Source of the DNA: a virus
Direction: 5' to 3' (one strand)
Virus record (IMG/VR): IMGVR_UViG_3300021185_002976
Span: 1-49,196 of that record
DNA: 49,196 nt
Part shown: piece after piece, positions 45,043-49,196 of the stretch
Layout of the letters: every line of letters starts with the position of its first letter
Numbering within the stretch: the first letter of the stretch is position 1
Position numbers and translations under genes: made by a program
The notes under the pieces: generated by a model
Databases searched by the model: none
What the model was told of the DNA's origin: nothing
The model's input: only the letters and a program-made list of their open reading frames with translations

Positions 45043-46089
45043 ATGGCATTATCAGGCGCATATAAAGCATTTAATGATGATAACGATATAGTAAAAAACA
45101 TTAAAAGCGTAATCTCATCAGGAATATGGAGTACAGGAGCGAATACTTTAACGGCCTTCTATACTCAATCCGCACAAAGTTCAAGTACTGGAAAGTATTT
45201 TTACGATGTATATAAAACAGACCATACCGATACTGAAAGAGAAGTTCAGTTTTCGATAACTTATGGTCATATACACGGAAGTGGTTCTTTAGGAACTGCG
45301 GGAGCCGCGACTGGTAATAGAGCATCAGCTGCGATACACGCACAATTTGTTAATTTACTATTAGGACCTAATGTAGAAAAATTTACATATGGTGGTGATG
45401 TAACTTCAAAACATTTTTACGCATTATCTTTACGAAGAGCTCGTATGAGAGAAAAAGTAGATCCAGGAAATTGGGAACTACATTTAAGTGGTAGTGATGT
45501 AGCACTGCTACCAGGTACCGATTCACTTATTAAGTTAATTGACGATAGTGGAGCAACAACCAATCCAACCACAGGAGTTGGTGGTCGAGTATTTAATGTT
45601 GTTAGTGGTTCAATATCCACTGGAACAGCAGCTACCAATTTAGCAGCAGCATCTCAACCGGGTGGTGGATACGGATTATTCTATCCTGATTTAGGACTCA
45701 TCGTACTGAACGCTGACATACTACATGCGTCAGGTGGTATAGCAACAGTTACAGGTTCAAATACCGAAGGTGGTAATGTTAGTAAATTTTTCTCTATGAT
45801 AGAAGGTGGTGGTAAATTCCAAGCCCGTAGAGAAGAAAGAATATCATCGACACATTATTTCTGTCGAGCAGGAAACAAAGAATTTAACTTTTCTAACAAT
45901 CCAACATTCTTCACAGGTTCAACTGGTGAATTTACTCAACCTACATACTTTAAAGATCCAAAGTCGTACATTACAACCGTAGGTCTTTATAATGATTCTA
46001 ACGAACTTTTAGCAGTAGCCAAGTTGAGTAAACCCGTTCTTAAATCTTTTTCAAGGGAAGCTCTTATCAAAGTAAAGTTAGATTTCTAA
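45043..46089 (+). CDS. Virion structural protein, paralogue of 46109
   Basis: A 348-aa β-rich, Gly/Ser-rich protein with AAGGAG upstream. The C-terminus PKSYITTVGLYNDSNELLAVAKLSKPVLKSF...IKVKLDF matches the end of the next protein (APYVTTIGLYNENNELLVIGKTSRPI...FVLRFDV), so the pair arose by duplication or shares an assembly tag. The N-terminus (ALSGAYKAFNDDNDIVKNIKSVISSGIWS) is conserved in related phages. Probably a tail or fibre component. Confidence 0.65.
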   Translation: MALSGAYKAFNDDNDIVKNIKSVISSGIWSTGANTLTAFYTQSAQSSSTGKYFYDVYKTDHTDTEREVQFSITYGHIHGSGSLGTAGAATGNRASAAIHAQFVNLLLGPNVEKFTYGGDVTSKHFYALSLRRARMREKVDPGNWELHLSGSDVALLPGTDSLIKLIDDSGATTNPTTGVGGRVFNVVSGSISTGTAATNLAAASQPGGGYGLFYPDLGLIVLNADILHASGGIATVTGSNTEGGNVSKFFSMIEGGGKFQARREERISSTHYFCRAGNKEFNFSNNPTFFTGSTGEFTQPTYFKDPKSYITTVGLYNDSNELLAVAKLSKPVLKSFSREALIKVKLDF

Positions 46090-46108
46090 TAGATAAGGAG
46101 CAAAACAT

Positions 46109-47194
46109 ATGTTAGGAAATGTCCATCCGCAAGACGTTTCAGTAGAACCATTCAAAGTCCATAAACGATTTCAATTTAGGACTGCCGATACAGGTAGTGG
46201 AGTTTATGCTTTAAAAGGAGTTAGTGGAAGTTTTCATAATTTCATGACAGGTTCTGCAAATTCTCAGAGCTTTGGTGTTTATAATTCCATATCTGAAAGT
46301 ATGGACAAACCAAAATCTACTTGGTATAGCCTTGGAACATATTACGAACTACCATTATATTATAGCATTAATCATTTGTATTATGAAAAATTTAGTGGTA
46401 ATCCAAAATTACCACACATGAATGAACAACCACAACCATATCTGAGTTGGGGTCCCTCTAATAGAAACAAAATGAATAGAGAATTACACGACAGATGTTC
46501 AGTAATTTCGTTACCACAATCTTTAATCGGTGAAAGAATAAAACCTGGTTCTGTAAAAATACTTGATGATTCTAAAGATATAACTTTAGATATAAGAGAT
46601 GACGGAGATGGTAATTTATATGATTTTGCATTTAGTTCATCATATGCATCACATAGGTCAGCAAGTTTCGATACGGGTGTTGGTATAACAGCACAAGGTA
46701 GTGGTAGTGTTGTCGGTAATGTATTTTATGATACTGGAATGGTAGTAATGACAAATACAGGTTCAAGTTATGTAAATGCATTTTTAGGATCAGGTACAGA
46801 CGGATTTGAAATAGATTATAGAGCAACTCATACAATTTATCAACACGAATATACTGTAATTGCACCAGCAGGTAGATTCAGTAATTCAAAAAATATAAGT
46901 GTTACACACCAAAGGAGTGGTAGTATAACCGTAAAAGAAGGGGCAAGTCCTCACTCTCTTTTTCCACCAGGAGATAATCCATCTGCAGCCGCAGGAAGCG
47001 GTTCGTTTAATAGTTCTTATGAGGCAACTGAATTTGTAAATTCTTTTGTAACTCATTCTCAGTTTGCACCCTATGTAACAACAATAGGTCTCTACAACGA
47101 AAATAATGAACTATTGGTGATTGGAAAAACATCAAGACCTATAAGAAATGAACCAGATTTAGATATGTCATTTGTTTTACGATTTGATGTCTAA
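46109..47194 (+). CDS. Virion structural protein, paralogue of 45043
   Basis: A 361-aa protein with AAGGAGC before the ATG. It is β-rich with Ser/Gly-rich loops (SSYASHRSASFDTGVGITAQGSGSVVGNVFYDTGMVVMTNTGSSY) that suggest a β-helical or fibre-like body. The C-terminal YVTTIGLYNENNELLVIGK block is shared with the preceding protein. It is the last of the late structural set; the next operon has its own promoter box. Confidence 0.65.
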   Translation: MLGNVHPQDVSVEPFKVHKRFQFRTADTGSGVYALKGVSGSFHNFMTGSANSQSFGVYNSISESMDKPKSTWYSLGTYYELPLYYSINHLYYEKFSGNPKLPHMNEQPQPYLSWGPSNRNKMNRELHDRCSVISLPQSLIGERIKPGSVKILDDSKDITLDIRDDGDGNLYDFAFSSSYASHRSASFDTGVGITAQGSGSVVGNVFYDTGMVVMTNTGSSYVNAFLGSGTDGFEIDYRATHTIYQHEYTVIAPAGRFSNSKNISVTHQRSGSITVKEGASPHSLFPPGDNPSAAAGSGSFNSSYEATEFVNSFVTHSQFAPYVTTIGLYNENNELLVIGKTSRPIRNEPDLDMSFVLRFDV

Positions 47195-47208
47195 TTCGCC
47201 ATATATAT

Positions 47209-47218
47209 AATATTTATT
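47209..47218 (+). promoter_or_regulatory. AATATTTATT box, candidate late promoter
   Basis: The box lies within TATATATAATATTTATTATAG, about 40 bases before the 47258 ATG. Confidence 0.5.
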
Positions 47219-47229
47219 ATAGAATAAAA

Positions 47230-47244
47230 GAGACTGAAAGTCTC
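47230..47244 (+). promoter_or_regulatory. 5' UTR hairpin before the 47258 gene
   Basis: GAGACT (47230-47235) pairs with AGTCTC (47239-47244) around GAA. It ends just before AAGGAG, so it may stabilise the transcript or position the ribosome. A T-run is absent, which argues against a terminator. Confidence 0.5.
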
Positions 47245-47257
47245 AGAAAGGAGTAAT

Positions 47258-47638
47258 ATGATAGGATTACTCGAATTATTAGTAGGTATTGTATTGGGTA
47301 TTGGTATTTCAGATGCATTAGATAGTGCTAAACCAATCTACCCAAATGATTCCACTAAAGTTAGTACAGAATATTATATAATTTATCAAGATAGATATTT
47401 TGGTAGAAGATATGGATATTCTTTGTTTAATGACTATTGGTGGCACACACCAAATAATTATCATTATGGATACCGCACTCAAAGAGGAACTGATGTTCCA
47501 TTAAGAACTTGGGGTGGTACAAGTAAAGGTAGAAAAAGTGGTGAATATACCAAACCTAAAACTCGTAGAGACGGAGAGGGGGGTGGTAAAGGTCGACATC
47601 ACGGAGGTAAAGGAAATAAAGGAAGAAAGAAAAACTAA
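47258..47638 (+). CDS. Small protein with signal/anchor and Gly/Lys-rich tail
   Basis: A 126-aa protein with AAGGAG before the ATG. A hydrophobic N-terminus (LLELLVGIVLGIGISDAL) is an anchor or signal peptide. The middle is aromatic (YYIIYQDRYFGRRYGYSLFNDYWWHTPNNYHYGYR). The tail is low-complexity and basic (GEGGGKGRHHGGKGNKGRKKN), suited to binding acidic polymers such as DNA or LPS. No family was recognised. Confidence 0.5.
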   Translation: MIGLLELLVGIVLGIGISDALDSAKPIYPNDSTKVSTEYYIIYQDRYFGRRYGYSLFNDYWWHTPNNYHYGYRTQRGTDVPLRTWGGTSKGRKSGEYTKPKTRRDGEGGGKGRHHGGKGNKGRKKN

Positions 47639-47653
47639 AATAGGAGAATAATC

Positions 47654-48004
47654 GTGGACAACCAAACACAAGGTCTTGTCGAAGGGTTGATAGGACAATA
47701 TGGTTGGTTATTTATTGTGGGTGTAATAACACTCATCTTTCAAAATACCATAAGAGAGGCAGTAGATGGTTTCATGGTCTTTTTGGGTAATGATTACAAC
47801 GAAGATGATGTCGTAGAAGTTGATGGAGAACCAGGAAGAATAGTAAGAGTGAGTATGTGGAAAACCGTATTCTTTATCTATCATATAGTTGAGGGTAAAG
47901 TTGTCGGTGGTTCAAAGTTGGTAGTGGCAAATTCAAAGTTGAAAGATTTGAAAATAGAAAAACCATTAGCTAATCTTGATTTATCTAAATATTCAAAAAA
48001 ATAG
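47654..48004 (+). CDS. Miniature MscS-like membrane protein
   Basis: A 116-aa protein from GTG 47654 with AGGAG upstream. One membrane span at about 16-33 (YGWLFIVGVITLIFQNTI) is followed by an MscS-type β domain: FLGNDYNEDDVVEVDGEPGRIVRVSMWKTVFFIY then GGSKLVVANSKLKDLKIEKPL. Full MscS channels have at least three spans plus β and α/β domains; only the last helix and the β domain remain. It could form a small pore or modulate host MscS during osmotic stress or lysis. Assignment rests on the β-domain pattern. Confidence 0.6.
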   Translation: MDNQTQGLVEGLIGQYGWLFIVGVITLIFQNTIREAVDGFMVFLGNDYNEDDVVEVDGEPGRIVRVSMWKTVFFIYHIVEGKVVGGSKLVVANSKLKDLKIEKPLANLDLSKYSKK

Positions 48005-48010
48005 TATTGT

Positions 48011-48020
48011 GATATTTATA
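48011..48020 (+). promoter_or_regulatory. GATATTTATA box, candidate late promoter
   Basis: The box lies 35 bases before the 48055 ATG, with GGAG following at 48045. Confidence 0.45.
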
Positions 48021-48054
48021 ATTGTTAAGTAACGCTAGCAATATGGAGATATAA

Positions 48055-49196
48055 ATGAAAAAAATATTGATTGGTCTGTTAATTAGTGTAAATTTATTAT
48101 CAGCCGAAAATGAACTTTGGAAATTTTTTAAGTATTCGACTGCATACGCAAGTTTCAGTTTGAATGCACCAAGACACCAAGATGATAGGTTTGCTATTAT
48201 AGGTGGGTTGAGTACAGGACAATTACAAGTCGGTAGAACCGAAAGAGAATTAAAACCTGATTTTCAAACATCATTTGGATTAAGAAAAATTGGTAGATTT
48301 AATTATGAACCAAAACGAGGTGTTAAGAATGCTGGAGTTGGTGGAACTTGGTATGATGGTTCAGAATCTAATGCTAATGAAAGTGCTACATTTGGTCCTG
48401 TTCAAGGATGGGAATATCTAATTAAATGGTCAGAAGGTAGACAATGGGGTAACGAATATTTAAATCAAGAGTATTGGGTAAGATACACAAGTGATTGGTG
48501 GATGGCTAAAATAGGTTGGACGGAGTTAGGATTAGAAGAACTTGAATATGGTCAAGGTGAATTAAGATTTAAATGGACACCACCTGTTTTAGATGACAAA
48601 ATAAATTTAAGTATTGGTGTAAAACATAGACAACATCCTGTTTATGGATTTGATGCTATGGTATTGGATACGACTTGGTACAAAGGACAATGGTGGAATT
48701 TCGCAGAAGATGCCTTTGGTATTGATGATAATGCTTGGTTTACAGAAGATTATCATTTAAATGGTGACCGAGATATTCAACTATATGAAATAGATCCTGA
48801 AACTGGTGAGTTAAGACCGATTGAAGGTGGTGGTCCTTTTTGGAATGATGATGGTAGATTTGTCGGTGTTGATTGGCTGTGGAGAGATGAGAATGGTAAA
48901 ATATTTGCATATACAGATAGAGAATATTTCTTATATCACTTTCCAAGAATGTTAGAAAAGTATATTGGTGGTGTCAAACAAGAAATAGGATATCAAAGAG
49001 AAACTTCAATAGTATTGGGAGCTGATTTTTATCATTATGATGATTATTGGTGGTTACATGCTTGGGGTAATTGGTTACCTTACCACTTTGGACACGATAA
49101 ATATTCATATCATAACGGAGCACATTACCAAACTCATTTAGAAGAAGGTGGTGAACCAAATGAATTTAAATTTAAAGACGCGATGTGGCATAATTG
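48055..49196 (+). CDS. Large secreted, aromatic-rich protein (3' truncated by window)
   Basis: The frame is open from ATG 48055 to the end of the window (380 codons). GGAG precedes the ATG. Signal peptide KKILIGLLISVNLLSAE is likely cleaved near residue 17. The mature part is rich in Trp, Tyr and Gly and in amphipathic β-strand patterns (FGLRKIGRFNYEPKR, YWVRYTSDWWMAKIGWTELG, LRFKWTPPVLDDKINLSIGVKHR). This is consistent with an outer-membrane β-barrel. It is possibly a receptor-blocking or envelope protein. No family was recognised; the missing C-terminus would test for a terminal aromatic residue. Confidence 0.65.
   Translation, partial: MKKILIGLLISVNLLSAENELWKFFKYSTAYASFSLNAPRHQDDRFAIIGGLSTGQLQVGRTERELKPDFQTSFGLRKIGRFNYEPKRGVKNAGVGGTWYDGSESNANESATFGPVQGWEYLIKWSEGRQWGNEYLNQEYWVRYTSDWWMAKIGWTELGLEELEYGQGELRFKWTPPVLDDKINLSIGVKHRQHPVYGFDAMVLDTTWYKGQWWNFAEDAFGIDDNAWFTEDYHLNGDRDIQLYEIDPETGELRPIEGGGPFWNDDGRFVGVDWLWRDENGKIFAYTDREYFLYHFPRMLEKYIGGVKQEIGYQRETSIVLGADFYHYDDYWWLHAWGNWLPYHFGHDKYSYHNGAHYQTHLEEGGEPNEFKFKDAMWHN

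Noticed and set aside
1-49196. CRISPR array, insertion sequence or integrase/attachment site
   Set aside because: No regularly spaced direct repeats, no transposase or recombinase motifs, and no tRNA-linked direct repeat were seen.
1-49196. Reading the window as host chromosome because of ssrA, def, TonB receptor and pilins
   Set aside because: gp55-like sigma, gp5/gp6/gp25-like baseplate genes, near-uniform strand and dense overlapping micro-genes run throughout with similar composition.

Overview
The window reads as part of a large, AT-rich (roughly one third GC by eye), T4-like contractile-tail phage from a marine setting. Phage identity rests on a gp55-type late sigma factor (26737-27471), a gp5-like spike/hub, a gp25-like and a gp6/J-like baseplate protein (31743-36843), a run of large virion proteins (36857-47194), HNH endonucleases, and dozens of tightly packed, overlapping small genes. 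Nearly everything is on the + strand; the one convincing minus-strand gene is a 73-aa membrane protein at 30927-31148. The host is a diderm: the phage encodes an outer-membrane TonB-dependent receptor, lipoproteins and several signal peptides ending in FAQ, SAQ or YSQ. Strong AGGAG ribosome binding sites and TTGACT/TAAGAT promoters argue against Bacteroidota. Candidatus Marinimicrobia (SAR406) is my best guess, as an inference only.

Layout. 0-3.6 kb: HNH remnant, PC4-like ssDNA-binding protein, IscA/HesB-like Fe-S protein, small membrane and coiled-coil proteins, and a SelW-like selenoprotein gene with an in-frame TGA. 3.6-9.8 kb: a secreted protein, an HNH nuclease, a GHKL ATPase, Hsp20, a J-domain protein and an Hc1-like histone. 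9.8-12.8 kb: a complete TonB-dependent receptor with its own structured leader and terminator. 12.8-22.8 kb: an early-type region of tiny genes driven by repeated TTGACT-17/18-TAAGAT/TATATT promoters, with a lipoprotein, a SWIM protein, tRNA-Cys, peptide deformylase, an IMPDH/GMPR-family enzyme and a possible outer-membrane protein. 22.97-23.38 kb: a tmRNA (ssrA) with an unusually long predicted tag frame. 23.4-27.5 kb: DNA methyltransferase, 3D-domain protein, HD phosphohydrolase, gp55. 27.7-30.9 kb: an envelope cassette with two type IV pilin-like proteins, anchored or secreted proteins and a free TonB C-terminal domain. 31.3-47.2 kb: late structural genes. 47.2-49.2 kb: small membrane proteins, a miniature MscS-like protein and the start of a large secreted protein.

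Taken together, the phage carries tools for host translation quality control (tmRNA, tRNA-Cys, peptide deformylase), protein folding (Hsp20, J-domain, GHKL ATPase), redox and Fe-S metabolism (SelW-like selenoprotein, IscA), and remodelling of the cell surface (TonB-dependent receptor, free TonB domain, pilins, lipoproteins). The most unusual elements are the selenoprotein, the long-tag tmRNA, and the pairing of a TonB receptor with a soluble TonB domain. Function assignments come from motif reading without database searches.
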